From assembly GCF_022513565.1 (NCBI RefSeq), contig NZ_JAKWBE010000032.1:30730-94729 (forward strand): DNA of 64,000 nt, written 5' to 3'. The stretch comes from Streptomyces gilvus (GTDB lineage: Bacteria > Actinomycetota > Actinomycetes > Streptomycetales > Streptomycetaceae). Positions 42,846-51,171 of this stretch are shown here, piece after piece (within the stretch, counting starts at the first letter, position 1; every line of letters starts with the position of its first letter). Made by a program: the position numbers and the translations under genes. The notes under the pieces are model-generated. The model did not search any database. It had not been told where the DNA came from and saw nothing but the letters and a program-made list of their open reading frames with translations.

Positions 42846-43266
42846 AACGGACCACCGTTTCTCCCGGTTCGGGAAGACTCCGCGCTGGGCTGAGCACTCT
42901 GGCGAAGCGGGGCACTACGACGCTCCGGAGTGGGGACCGGAGGACCTGGAGCGCGCCGGGGTGTTCCTGGACGAACTCGCGCCCCAGGCCCGGCGGATCT
43001 TCGAGTACCTGCTGCGTAACCCCGGCCGTGGTTTCCACTGCACGGAACTGGTGGACAAGGCTCTGGGCGGGTCGAACGGCGCCGATCCGGCGAAGCGTGT
43101 GGCCGGCGTGGTCTATGGGATGACCAAGGCATACGACGACAGCGGGCGGCGCTATCCGTTCTACTGGTGGGAGGCTCCTGAGGGGAGCGCGGGCGCGACG
43201 TACGCGGTCCGCCCCTCGGTGGCGGCGGTGTTCCTGGCCGCTCAGCTTGGACAGCGCGAAGGGTGA
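42817..43266 (+). CDS. DUF6416-like protein, start uncertain
   Basis: The core reads GHYDAPEWGPEDLERAGVFLDELAPQARRIFEYLLRNPGRGFHCTELV and YPFYWWEAPEGSAGATYAV, which I recognise as a small Streptomyces family with a winged-helix-like C-terminal half. The only usable start is TTG 42817, with no ribosome site, so the true N-terminus may be lost or start at an unusual codon. It ends 8 bp before the IS5-type element. Confidence 0.55.
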   Translation: MSRRTAISVITDHRFSRFGKTPRWAEHSGEAGHYDAPEWGPEDLERAGVFLDELAPQARRIFEYLLRNPGRGFHCTELVDKALGGSNGADPAKRVAGVVYGMTKAYDDSGRRYPFYWWEAPEGSAGATYAVRPSVAAVFLAAQLGQREG

Positions 43267-43274
43267 CCGCGGCT

Positions 43275-43810
43275 AACTGATCGTTTCAGAATGAAGTTCT
43301 GAGGCGGCGAAGGCAGATGATGCTGCAGGCCAGTTCGAGCAGGCCCTGGTGGAGGTCGGCAGGGCGCTCGTAGCGAATGCGGAGGCATTTGAACTGGTGC
43401 AACCAGGCGAAGGCGCGCTCGGCCACCCAGCGGACCTTGCCCAGTCCGGAGCCGTGGGCGACCCCGCGTCGGGCGATCATCGGTTTGATGCCGCGCTTCC
43501 ATAGCAGGCGGCGGTACTTGTCGAAGTCGTAACCCCGGTCAGCGTACAAGCCCCGGGCTTGCGACGCGGGCGTCCCCCGCAGGCCCCGGATCGGCGGGAC
43601 GGCATCCAGGAGGGGCAGGAGTTGGGTGACGTCGTGGCGGTTGCCGCCGGTGAGCGCAACGGCCAGCGGGGTACCGTGCCGGTCGACGATCACATGGTGC
43701 TTGGAACCAGGGCGGGCGCGGTCAACCGGCGACGGGCCGACGTGATCCCCCCTTTCAGGGATCGCCAGCCGCAAGAACGCAGGCTCGGCTCAAGCTTGAA
43801 ACGTTCAGTT
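43275..43810. mobile_element. Internally deleted IS5-type element
   Basis: AACTGATCGTTTCA at 43275 and the inverse of TTGAAACGTTCAGTT ending at 43810 are near-perfect terminal inverted repeats (14 of 15). They enclose 536 bp, much less than the 830-900 bp of a complete IS5/IS427 element. The missing part is the N-terminal half of the transposase, so the element keeps its ends but cannot move by itself (MITE-like). Confidence 0.75.
43286..43774 (-). pseudogene. IS5-family DDE transposase, N-terminally deleted
   Basis: The remaining about 160 residues include GPSPVDRARPGSKHHVIVDRHGTPLAVALTGGNRHD, then LYADRGYDFDKYR and KVRWVAERAFAWLHQFKCLRIRYER, i.e. the second D and the E motif of the DDE site. 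The first D region is replaced by the right terminal repeat. The ATG at the upstream end lies in junction sequence and is not native. Confidence 0.85.
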
Positions 43811-43851
43811 AACCATTATGGCCCGAAAGTATTTTCGCATACGGTATCCGG

Positions 43852-45282
43852 ATGGCTTCTCAGCGTATTTCGCTGCCGCGCTCGACACCGGCTGCCTCGG
43901 GGATGTCGTCCCGTTCGATTGCCGCGCTGCTGGATCGGCTCGAAGCACGATCCGTCGAGTGTCACTCCATCATGGTCGTACGCCACGGTCACGTCGTCGC
44001 CGAAGGCTGGTGGGCGCCGTACTCGGCCGAGCGCCCGCACCTTCTCTACTCGCTAACCAAGTCGTTCACCTCGGTCGCCGTGGGGCTCGCGATCGCCGAC
44101 GGGCTGCTCTCGCTGGGCGATCGGGTGGTGGATGTGTTGCCCGACCACGTTCCGGGCGACATCTCGGATCAGGGACGCCGCCTCACCGTTCACCACCTGC
44201 TGTCCATGACGGCCGGACATCGTACGGACAGCCTCGCCGAAGCCTGGCAACTGGAACCGGGCGACCTGGTGAAAGGCTTCCTGCGCGTACCGTTTCCCGA
44301 GGCCGAAGGAACACGGCACGCCTACGACAATCCGACCACCTTCATCCTGGCCCGGATGCTGGAACGGGTCACGGGCCGCAGCCTCCCGGAACTGCTCGAC
44401 GAGCGCCTCTTCAAGCCAATGGGCATCGATCACGCCGAATGGGACCGGGTGGCAAGCGGTGCCGCCTTCGGATTCCACGGACTGCACCTCACCACCGAGG
44501 CCGTCGCCGCCTTCGGCGAGTTGCTCCTGCGCGGAGGTCTTTGGAACAACCGGCGCCTCGTCCCGCGCGAATGGGTGGAGCTCGCGACCAGACGGCACAC
44601 CGATACCCTGCCACTCGAGGACGGATCGGGGAGCGTCGACTACCTTCGCGGTTACGGTTACCAGTTCTGGATGTCGCGTCACGGCTACCACGGTGACGGC
44701 TCGTTCGGCCAGCAATGCGTAGTCGTCCCCTCGCACGATCTCGTGGTCGCCGTGACCGGCGGCCATACGCAGGCACAAGCACTGCTCGACGCAATATGGG
44801 AGTGCCTGCTGCCCGGCATGGAACACGCGGAAAGCACCGGGGACGATGAGATCCTCGCCGATCGATTGCGGCGGCTGTCATTGGCACCAGTGCTGGGTTC
44901 GGCCGCCCCGAGGCGTTCCGCCAAGGCGAGACTCGACGCCTCCGCCGAGGCTTCGGCTCTGCCCGACGGAACCACAGTGATCGTCGATCCCGTGGACAAT
45001 GGATGGCTCCTTCGGCTCGGGCCGTTCCTCAACGTCGAGGTCGGCCACGGCGAATGGCGGGAAAGTTCGCCGCTCGGGCGCCCTGTCGTCGCGGCTGGCG
45101 CCTGGCAGGGCAATACGTTCGTCGCCGAGCTTTACGTCATCACCACACCACACCGAGTTCGGCTGTCGATAGACGCCGACGCCGGAACAGCGATGGCAAC
45201 TTGGAACATCGTGCCCCTGACCAGCCCCAGTCTGGCGTTGCATTTGCGGTCACCGCTGATGACACGACCCGACGTCGCGTAG
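43852..45282 (+). CDS. Serine hydrolase (class C beta-lactamase/DD-peptidase fold)
   Basis: The 476-residue protein has the SxxK nucleophile in LLYSLTKSFTSVAVGLAI, a YDNP at the YxN position (HAYDNPTTFILARML) and a GYGYQFWMS/DGSFGQQ segment in the place of the HxG motif. The C-terminal 130 residues form an added beta domain. No signal peptide is seen, so it acts in the cytoplasm or is exported by another route. It starts 41 bp from the IS end and finishes 16 bp before an IS fragment, so it was probably moved with IS elements. Its substrate is unknown; EstB-type esterase is as likely as a penicillin enzyme. Confidence 0.8.
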   Translation: MASQRISLPRSTPAASGMSSRSIAALLDRLEARSVECHSIMVVRHGHVVAEGWWAPYSAERPHLLYSLTKSFTSVAVGLAIADGLLSLGDRVVDVLPDHVPGDISDQGRRLTVHHLLSMTAGHRTDSLAEAWQLEPGDLVKGFLRVPFPEAEGTRHAYDNPTTFILARMLERVTGRSLPELLDERLFKPMGIDHAEWDRVASGAAFGFHGLHLTTEAVAAFGELLLRGGLWNNRRLVPREWVELATRRHTDTLPLEDGSGSVDYLRGYGYQFWMSRHGYHGDGSFGQQCVVVPSHDLVVAVTGGHTQAQALLDAIWECLLPGMEHAESTGDDEILADRLRRLSLAPVLGSAAPRRSAKARLDASAEASALPDGTTVIVDPVDNGWLLRLGPFLNVEVGHGEWRESSPLGRPVVAAGAWQGNTFVAELYVITTPHRVRLSIDADAGTAMATWNIVPLTSPSLALHLRSPLMTRPDVA

Positions 45283-45297
45283 GTGACGCGCATCGTC

Positions 45298-45405
45298 CAC
45301 AGCGCTCCGGACTGGGTGGTCGAGCGCGCGCCTTCGCCTGGCGGCTCCACCAATTCAAGCGGCTCCGCATCCGCTACGAGCGAGCCGACCTCCAGCAGGG
45401 GCCCT
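45298..45405 (+). pseudogene. Second IS5-type transposase fragment
   Basis: The translation reads FAWRLHQFKRLRIRYER after a shifted WVVERA, equivalent to WVAERAFAWLHQFKCLRIRYER in the copy at 43286. One extra base breaks the frame after ERA and one extra codon (R) is present. It reads right-ward, opposite to the left copy, so the hydrolase gene lies between inverted IS remnants. Confidence 0.75.
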
Positions 45406-45481
45406 GCTCGAATGAGGTTCCCCCGAGATGCGGAGTGTGTTGACAGAGGGTCAGATGGTTCTCATGAGAGGAACATCGACC

Positions 45482-45790
45482 ATGGCCGCCCCCAGAAAGT
45501 ACTCGCTCGAGTTGCGTGAGCGTGCGGTACGGATGTACCGGACCTCCGACCCGAAGCCGCAGATCAAGAAGCTGGCCGTCGATCTCGGCGTGCACCCGGA
45601 GGCCCTGCGCGGCTGGATCCGACAGGCCGAGGCCGATGCCGGCGAGCGCGACGACCGTCTCACCACCGACGAGCGGGCCGAGCTGGCGGCGCTGCGCAAG
45701 GAGAACGCTCAGCTCAAGCGGGCAAACGACGTCCTGCGGACGGCCTCGGCTTTTTTCGCGGCGCAACTCGACCCGACCCGGCCCAGGTGA
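45482..45790 (+). CDS. IS3-family transposase OrfA
   Basis: The 102-residue protein has an HTH (YSLELRERAVRMYRTSDP...GVHPEALRGWIRQAE) and a leucine-zipper helix (ELAALRKENAQLKRANDVLRTASAFFAAQLD), the canonical IS3 OrfA. ATG 45482 follows AGAGGAAC. Its stop overlaps the OrfB GTG (45787), allowing coupling. The copy of OrfB is broken, so transposition is not expected. Confidence 0.9.
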   Translation: MAAPRKYSLELRERAVRMYRTSDPKPQIKKLAVDLGVHPEALRGWIRQAEADAGERDDRLTTDERAELAALRKENAQLKRANDVLRTASAFFAAQLDPTRPR

Positions 45791-46003
45791 CGGCGCTCCT
45801 CGACGAGCATCCCCGCCTGGGAGTCGAGTGCGTCCTGCGGGAACTGCACATCCCCTCCTCCACCTACTACCGCTGGCGCCGCGCCGAGCGCGAACCGTGC
45901 GAACGGCGGCGCCGCGACGTCGAACTGACCGAGCGGATCAAGGAGATCCACGCGGAGTCCGGCGGCAATTACGGCTCGCCGCGCGTGCACGCCGTCCTCA
46001 AAA
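45787..46003 (+). pseudogene. IS3-family transposase OrfB, truncated
   Basis: The start ALLDEHPRLGVECVLRELHIPSSTYYRW and GGNYGSPRVHAVLK are the N-terminal HTH_21 region of OrfB. After Lys at about 46002 the sequence changes abruptly and the rve catalytic domain (about 200 residues) is missing. The join is with a lower-GC segment encoding membrane proteins. Confidence 0.85.
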
Positions 46004-46043
46004 CGTGTTGGCCTGCTGCCATACGGCGTCTGCCCGTGGAGCA

Positions 46044-46349
46044 GTGTTGTCCGGTCTCGCCGCCACCGGTTTCCTCATCACCTCGATCGTGTTCATGTTG
46101 CCTAATATTTGGTCGTATTTCTGGAACAGCACTACTCTTCGCAACAGCAAGTGGATGCCCACCGCAACGACGCCGTCCGGCGTCCACTTCGCCCCCAATG
46201 TCGCGAGCGGCCCCCTCACCAGAGCGGAGGTAACCGCGGGGCACTTCTTCTTGAACTCGATGGCATGCGTCGCGGCCGTGCTCGTCCTGACGGTTTTCGC
46301 CAAACTGACACGGGCTCGGGAAGGCCAACAGCCAGGAGGGCAGCCGTGA
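46044..46349 (+). CDS. Small two-helix membrane protein
   Basis: The 101-residue protein begins VLSGLAATGFLITSIVFMLPNIWSYFWN, the first helix, and has a second at about 75-92 (FLNSMACVAAVLVLTVFAKL). Between them is SGVHFAPNVASGPLTRAEVTAG, a polar external loop. GC is lower than the neighbours and AT-rich codons such as AAT and TAT occur. The N-terminus may be cut by the IS junction. The TGA at 46347 overlaps the ATG of the next gene. I do not recognise it. Confidence 0.5.
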   Translation: MLSGLAATGFLITSIVFMLPNIWSYFWNSTTLRNSKWMPTATTPSGVHFAPNVASGPLTRAEVTAGHFFLNSMACVAAVLVLTVFAKLTRAREGQQPGGQP

Positions 46350-46585
46350 TGAGTGCGTCGCTTGGCAGTTCCTTGGAGGGGATGCCGTGGTGGGTAACCC
46401 TGATCGGCGTCTCACTGTGGCCAGTGGCCTACATATGTAGATGGCTTGCCATTCTCCTTCTCGACTCAAAGGCTCTGGACAAAGCCGACTCGGCGCAGAT
46501 ACCAGCGATCATGACCGCGATGACCAGGCATCGCGCAGACGACGGACCAGGGACACTGCGAAGGCGACGCGACCCGCCGATCTGA
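46349..46585 (+). CDS. Small single-helix membrane protein
   Basis: The 78-residue protein has one hydrophobic helix at about 14-34 (WVTLIGVSLWPVAYICRWLAILLL) followed by a charged tail KALDKADSAQIPAIMTAMTRHR. GGAGGG lies 8 bases before ATG 46349, which overlaps the preceding stop (TGATG), so the two small membrane proteins are coupled. They may act together; the function is unknown. Confidence 0.6.
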   Translation: MSASLGSSLEGMPWWVTLIGVSLWPVAYICRWLAILLLDSKALDKADSAQIPAIMTAMTRHRADDGPGTLRRRRDPPI

Positions 46586-46587
46586 CG

Positions 46588-46813
46588 CTAATCGGCGAAC
46601 TCCAGCCGCAGGACCCGTACGACGAGGTAGGTTCCGACGCCAATGTCGGTCACGCGGAACCGCCGGCCGACGAGCTGCGGATCGCGAGCAGATCGGGCAA
46701 CACTCAGCGCGCATTTCCACAGCGGTGACGTACTCGGTCATGTCCCGCTCATCGACGAGGACGGTGCACGTTCGCCCGTCAAAGCGCATATGGAATCGGT
46801 TCGGCGTCAGCAT
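46588..46813 (-). pseudogene. Frameshifted small gene
   Basis: From ATG 46813 the - strand encodes LTPNRFHMRFDGRTCTVLVDERDMTEYVTAVEMRAEC, then leaves the frame. Shifting by one base near 46702 gives ARSARDPQLVGRRFRVTDIGVGTYLVVRVLRLEFAD and a TAG at 46590, which completes a plausible 74-residue protein. Both halves have coherent strand-rich composition. Either a one-base insertion killed it, or it is a sequencing error. Confidence 0.55.
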
Positions 46814-47188
46814 CGGCGGATGCCTATTGAGCGAGAACGACGATCGCCACTCGTGGAGACCGACGATGACAACGAAACTTCCAAGGTCACCGGCTTGAGA
46901 CGGCCCAGCACACCGTCGAACCTCTGTCGCGCCCTGCGGAGGACCACAGCCCGATCGAAGCCTGAGTCCGTGCCCGTCATCGGCTCCCGGATGCGCTTCC
47001 GGGGCCAGGCGGCGGATCGCGCAGCGGACAGGCAGATGGCTAATACAAGATTTGATCAAACTATGAGCTACTCACCTTTACAGGGTGCTCACCAAGTCGG
47101 CACGCTTCCGCCGTGAGAAGCGCACAGGGCGCTTCCCATATCGCCACGGGGGCCCCTCGCAGCTCCCGTGCACATGCGGAGGAGTGAG
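46814..47188. other. 375-bp non-coding stretch
   Basis: There is a clear AT-rich patch from about 47040 to 47085 (TACAAGATTTGATCAAACTATGAGC) that could serve as promoter for the PH-domain gene downstream. The frames crossing this region on both strands have no ribosome site and mixed codon bias, so none is called. Confidence 0.45.
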
Positions 47189-47746
47189 ATGGCGGCGAAG
47201 GTTCCCGAAGGGCTGCGCAGCGACCTGGCCGAGGCGGTTGCGCAGGAGAATACCCTCTGGGGCTCGAAGAAGAGCCTGACCGTCGCCTCTGGGGCTCTGC
47301 GGGACGACGAGCGCGTGCTCGCCGCGACGACGACCTATCGCAAGCAAGGCAGCGTCAACCAGTCCGGAGTGCTGATCGTCACCGACCAGCGGCTGCTGTT
47401 CGTCCACGCACGGGCGTTCGCCTCGGCGACGGAGGAGATCCCCCTCGCCAACATCTCCGGAGTCATCGACCGCAAGGGCCTGCTCCAGGGCGCCATCGTC
47501 GTGACGGGCTCGGGCGGCATCACGACCAGCTTCACGAACATCACCAAGGACCGGGTCGCACCGGTGATGGAGGCGATCCGCTCCCACCTTCGCGTGCCGG
47601 GCAGCGTGCCCGTAGCGCAGGCCGCGCCCGCTCCGGCCGTCCCTGACTCGGCGGACCAGATCAGGAAGCTGGCCGGGCTACGCGATGCCGGCATCCTGAC
47701 CGAGGAGGAGTTCACGGCCAAGAAGCGGCTGATCCTGGGGCTATAG
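47189..47746 (+). CDS. PH-like domain plus SHOCT protein
   Basis: The 185-residue protein has a bPH-type domain (ERVLAATTTYRKQGSVNQSGVLIVTDQRLLFVHA...ITTSFTNITKDRV) at about 40-130, an Ala/Pro linker, and a C-terminal SHOCT motif (DQIRKLAGLRDAGILTEEEFTAKKRLIL). SHOCT tails occur in many actinobacterial proteins as oligomerisation hooks. ATG 47189 follows GGAGGAGTGAG. There is no membrane segment. The ligand and role are unknown. It borders the type VII cargo operon. Confidence 0.85.
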   Translation: MAAKVPEGLRSDLAEAVAQENTLWGSKKSLTVASGALRDDERVLAATTTYRKQGSVNQSGVLIVTDQRLLFVHARAFASATEEIPLANISGVIDRKGLLQGAIVVTGSGGITTSFTNITKDRVAPVMEAIRSHLRVPGSVPVAQAAPAPAVPDSADQIRKLAGLRDAGILTEEEFTAKKRLILGL

Positions 47747-47861
47747 CGGGGGACCGCAGGGGAACCTGCTCAGACACGATGCAGGGGCCTCCCCCGGCCC
47801 GCCGCGGAGATCACCGGCAAACGACGCTCGAGGTCGGCGGGGACGGCGAAGTCCACGCGCA

Positions 47862-48563
47862 TTACTGTTCGCCCGCTGAGTCAGAGTCGCCCGGCTCATC
47901 TGCGAAATCGGCTTCCTCAGGGTCGGGGAAGGACACCGTCCGCAGTATCGCCACGATCATGTCGCAGAACTCGCCCCAGTACTCGGTGGATGCCGTGTGC
48001 AGGGTGAACGCGGCGGTGTACGGGCCGGTCGGGAACGGGACTTGGACCTCTATCTGGCCCGTCACGAGCTTCTTGGGCTCGCCGTCTGCCGTGATCGTCG
48101 GATTGAGGCTCATTTCCCGCAGGGTGACGCAAGAGACAGCCGGTCCACACGGAAGTTCCATCCAGCGCGCGTCGTTGAGGGGATCGCCGCCCAGCGCGGC
48201 CAGGATGCCCTGCGCCGCGATGTCCGGATCCGCGTGGTCGGTCCGGGCGGCGGCCACGGTGAAGGCACACTGGACGACACCGCCGTCGTCTGTGGAGAAC
48301 AGTCCCAGCGCGGAGTAGGCGAGGCCGCTGTCCGAGAGGTACTCGGCGATGCCCTCGTAGTACGGAGCTGCTGGGGTCCAGATCGTCTCGTCGCCCCGGG
48401 AGTAGAGCTCGCGTACGAAGGTGTGAGCGAGTTCGGCGCGTTCCTCCGGTGCGCCGGCGAGAGGCAGCGCGAAGAAACCGTCGGGGGTGTCGAAACGCAT
48501 GGGGGGTACGGGGGCGTCGTCGATGTCCGCGTCGCGGGGAGTGACGTCCGTCGGAATGGCCAT
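47862..48563 (-). CDS. Hypothetical protein of the WXG/type VII cargo operon
   Basis: The 233-residue protein has an acidic N-terminal section and a core GFFALPLAGAPEERAELAHTFVRELYSRG, then VVQCAFTVAAARTDHADP and VPFPTGPYTAAFTLHTAST. This beta-rich layout occurs in Streptomyces genes that accompany WXG-type secreted proteins, and may be a chaperone or immunity-type protein. There is no signal. The terminal ten residues are Asp/Glu-rich. It is last in a six-gene - strand run. Confidence 0.65.
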   Translation of the reverse strand: MAIPTDVTPRDADIDDAPVPPMRFDTPDGFFALPLAGAPEERAELAHTFVRELYSRGDETIWTPAAPYYEGIAEYLSDSGLAYSALGLFSTDDGGVVQCAFTVAAARTDHADPDIAAQGILAALGGDPLNDARWMELPCGPAVSCVTLREMSLNPTITADGEPKKLVTGQIEVQVPFPTGPYTAAFTLHTASTEYWGEFCDMIVAILRTVSFPDPEEADFADEPGDSDSAGEQ

Positions 48564-48590
48564 GGGGTGCTGTCCTGGATTCGTGGTCGG

Positions 48591-49481
48591 TCAGAAGCCG
48601 TAGTCCCCGGGCTGGCGCGGTACCTCTTCGCCGTTGAGGTCCATCAGCTGCTCTACGGCGATGCGGCTGCCGACGGAAGGGTCCTCCGGCCCCAGTTGTT
48701 CGACGAGGAAGTTTCCGCTCGGGCGACGGCTGATCACGGGGGGCGTGTCGAAACCGCTCTCGGCGACAAGGGCGTCGACGGTACGGAGCTGGCCAGGAGT
48801 GAGGGCATTCGGGGGAATCAGTTCGTTCGGGATGGCGAGGTATCGGAACCATTCGCCGCTGTGGATGTGAAGACGGCACCAGGAGCCGTCAGCGAAACGG
48901 ATGACCGTGTCCGCCTTCTCCCTGCTGTACGTCTTCCTCTCCACTGCCTCGAGGTCACTGCGCCGGCACTCCCACAGGACCTCGGTCTCGCCGTTGCGAC
49001 CCTCCGGGTATCCGATGACGATGAGGCGCTGGTCGGTCACGAACGCCTTGGTCTGATAGGGGGCGGGCCTGCGACCTCGGTCGAGTTGCCACGGCAGTGT
49101 GCGCGCGATGGTGCCGGGTGCCGCCCACATGACTGGGAAGTCCTCGACCTCGTTCTCCGGGTCCTCAGGGGGCGTCTTGACCGGGGCGGAAGGTCCCTTG
49201 ATGACACTGCCCGATCCGGCCAGGCTCTCCAGCCCGCCAACGACCACTGCGAAGAGCCCGGTCAGGCCGGACCGTCCAGCGGAACGCGCCCGGCCTCCGC
49301 CCTCGCTCCGAGGGGTGAAGACCGGTCCCTCGGGCCAGCCCGGAAGCTCGCCCTGGATGTCGTTCCGGTCCGTGTCGCGGAACCAGCGCATCCCGGACAC
49401 CTTCGGAGCGACACCGGTGGCGAAGGTGACGAGGCACCGGGCGAGCAGTAGTTCGCCGGGGCGCGGCTGCCAAGTGGTCAT
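48591..49481 (-). CDS. PH-like domain protein of the type VII cargo operon
   Basis: The 296-residue protein has a hydrophobic segment near residues 75-95 (SGLTGLFAVVVGGLESLAG) and a C-terminal bPH-like core (KAFVTDQRLIVIGYPEGRNGE, VERKTYSREKADTVIRFADGSWCRL). The same V-T-D-Q-R-L strand occurs in the 47189 protein, so the two share a domain. ATG 49481 is chosen because AAGGTCC precedes it; the upstream open frame is not supported. The role is unknown. Confidence 0.7.
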   Translation of the reverse strand: MTTWQPRPGELLLARCLVTFATGVAPKVSGMRWFRDTDRNDIQGELPGWPEGPVFTPRSEGGGRARSAGRSGLTGLFAVVVGGLESLAGSGSVIKGPSAPVKTPPEDPENEVEDFPVMWAAPGTIARTLPWQLDRGRRPAPYQTKAFVTDQRLIVIGYPEGRNGETEVLWECRRSDLEAVERKTYSREKADTVIRFADGSWCRLHIHSGEWFRYLAIPNELIPPNALTPGQLRTVDALVAESGFDTPPVISRRPSGNFLVEQLGPEDPSVGSRIAVEQLMDLNGEEVPRQPGDYGF

Positions 49482-49500
49482 GAGGTGGGACCTTCGGCCT

Positions 49501-50796
49501 TCAGTGAGAGGTTGCGGCCGCGTTGAGGCGATCGCCGGCGTTAATGTGTTCCTTGGCCTGTGTGTAGATGCTGTACATCTTCGGCGCGAGCTTGATCGTT
49601 CCGTCGATGCCACGACCCAGTTTGCTCAACGGGTCGACGCTCAGCTTCTCCGGAGTGAGCAGGTTCCAGCCCTTCGTGCCCAGTGTCTGCCCCTGCCGGT
49701 AGCCGGCGTTCATGACTCCGGCCAGCCGGTTCAACTTCGAGCTCTCGTTCCCGACCAGCTGCATTTCCTTCGTTCCCCACAGGGTTACGGACTTCCCGAA
49801 GGCGCCCAGGGACTTACCACCGACCACCGCTTCCGCGTTCTCCCCGAAGGAGACCAGGTTCCGGCCCATCCGAGGGCCGAGGGCCTTGAATCCCGCACCG
49901 AAGATCTTGGCCTCAGCCGCTGCGTCCACACCCTTCCCGACCATGACACCTTCCTTGCCGAAGGCGCCGATGCCCGGCAGCAGACCGAGAGCGTCCGTCC
50001 CTAGCTCCATCCAACTGACGTCCGCTCCAGCAGCCTTGGCAATCGAATGCGACAGCAGAGCCAACCCGCTGGTGAGGACGGCCGCCGCACCGAAGATCGC
50101 GCCCAGGGGTTCGAACGGGAGCGTGATGATGGCCAGAAAGCCGAGCACCGCCGTGAGGTCGCTGAGGACGTCGCCGATGGCCTTGATCAGATCCGCGTGG
50201 TCCTCCAGCCACTTGCCCGTGGCATCCCACGCGCCCGCGATCCCATGCCCCAGCTTGTCCCAGAAGCCAGGCTCTTCCGGCGCGATCTTCCCCGCCTTGT
50301 CGAGCTCTCTCCCGATGAGGCCCGCTGCCCTCTTGTAGCGGTCCTCCAGGTCATGGACCTTGTTGATGACACCGTCGACGGCGCTCGACGCCTTACCGAG
50401 GTCGTCGCTGCCCTTGACGTCGCCCTTCGCGTCGGCCTGCTGCTGGGCCTTCGCCTTGGCATCGAGTTTCTCGCCGGCCTCCTTCTCCAGCCGGTCGGCT
50501 TCCTCCTGGAAGCCCTCGAGTTCCTTCGCCCATCGGTACAGCGCGCGCGATGCCTTGTCGAAGGACTCGTAGCTCTTCCTGATCAGCGGCGTGACGTCCG
50601 TCGAGATGTGCTCGCTGAACGCGATCGCGGTCTTGCCCTTCCACGCCCCGCACTCTATCCGTTCGAGCTCCTGCAGGCTCGTGCCCAGCTCGCTCGCCAG
50701 AGTGCCGATCTTCTTGGCGAGATCCCTGGTGTCCTCGACGTTTCCGGGGGTGGGGTCCCAGCCTATGTGCGGGAACGACGGCCGCTGGCCAGCCAC
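49501..50796 (-). CDS. WXG-type putative type VII secreted effector
   Basis: The 431-residue protein has an N-terminal helical pair with the WXG turn W-K-G at about residues 52-54 (ECGAWKGKTAIAFSEH), followed by long Lys/Glu-rich coiled-coil (EEADRLEKEAGEKLDAKAKAQQQ), then a hydrophobic middle (LTAVLGFLAIITLPFEPLGAIFGAAAVL) and a C-terminal Lys/Gly region. This is the pattern of LXG/WXG effectors. No known toxin tip is recognised at the end. GTG 50796 lies 1 bp after the stop of the small partner gene. Confidence 0.75.
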   Translation of the reverse strand: MAGQRPSFPHIGWDPTPGNVEDTRDLAKKIGTLASELGTSLQELERIECGAWKGKTAIAFSEHISTDVTPLIRKSYESFDKASRALYRWAKELEGFQEEADRLEKEAGEKLDAKAKAQQQADAKGDVKGSDDLGKASSAVDGVINKVHDLEDRYKRAAGLIGRELDKAGKIAPEEPGFWDKLGHGIAGAWDATGKWLEDHADLIKAIGDVLSDLTAVLGFLAIITLPFEPLGAIFGAAAVLTSGLALLSHSIAKAAGADVSWMELGTDALGLLPGIGAFGKEGVMVGKGVDAAAEAKIFGAGFKALGPRMGRNLVSFGENAEAVVGGKSLGAFGKSVTLWGTKEMQLVGNESSKLNRLAGVMNAGYRQGQTLGTKGWNLLTPEKLSVDPLSKLGRGIDGTIKLAPKMYSIYTQAKEHINAGDRLNAAATSH

Positions 50797-50797
50797 G

Positions 50798-51103
50798 TCA
50801 CTCGCCCTTCTGCTTCGTCGGGGCCTTGAGTGACTCGGCCAGCTGCAGGTCGAGCTTCCCGAACTCCTCCCCGATCTTGTCGATCATCTTGACCGCGCCC
50901 TGTGTGTGCTTGCCGAGCTGCTTGATGCCGTACGCCCAGTCGTCGGCGAAGCTGTGCACGTCGTCGACGAGCTTGCTCTCGCCGACGGCCGAGGCGTCCG
51001 TGTTGCGGAGAGTACGGCGGGTGGCTTCCATACGGTCGCTGATGCCGGCGAAGGTCCGTTTCAGGTCCTGGAAGATCGTGTCTTCGAGGCGGAGGTCGGT
51101 CAT
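50798..51103 (-). CDS. Small helical partner (ESX-like)
   Basis: The 101-residue all-helical protein begins TDLRLEDTIFQDLKRTFAGISDRMEATRRTLRNTD and ends KAPTKQKGE. Its length and place directly before a WXG effector suggest a heterodimer partner for secretion, like EsxB or the LXG-partner proteins. No WXG turn is seen, and a hinge is at DASAVGES. ATG 51103 has GGAGG-like sequence only antisense, so the start rests on frame and coupling. Confidence 0.7.
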   Translation of the reverse strand: MTDLRLEDTIFQDLKRTFAGISDRMEATRRTLRNTDASAVGESKLVDDVHSFADDWAYGIKQLGKHTQGAVKMIDKIGEEFGKLDLQLAESLKAPTKQKGE

Positions 51104-51171
51104 GGCGAGGCTCGGTATCTCCTGGGTCTTGGTGGGTCGGTGCTCGTGACGGCTGCGTGCTGATGCTGGGA

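Noticed and set aside
46643..47116. A 157-residue + strand gene
   Set aside because: It crosses the frameshifted - strand gene, has no ribosome site and shows irregular codon use.
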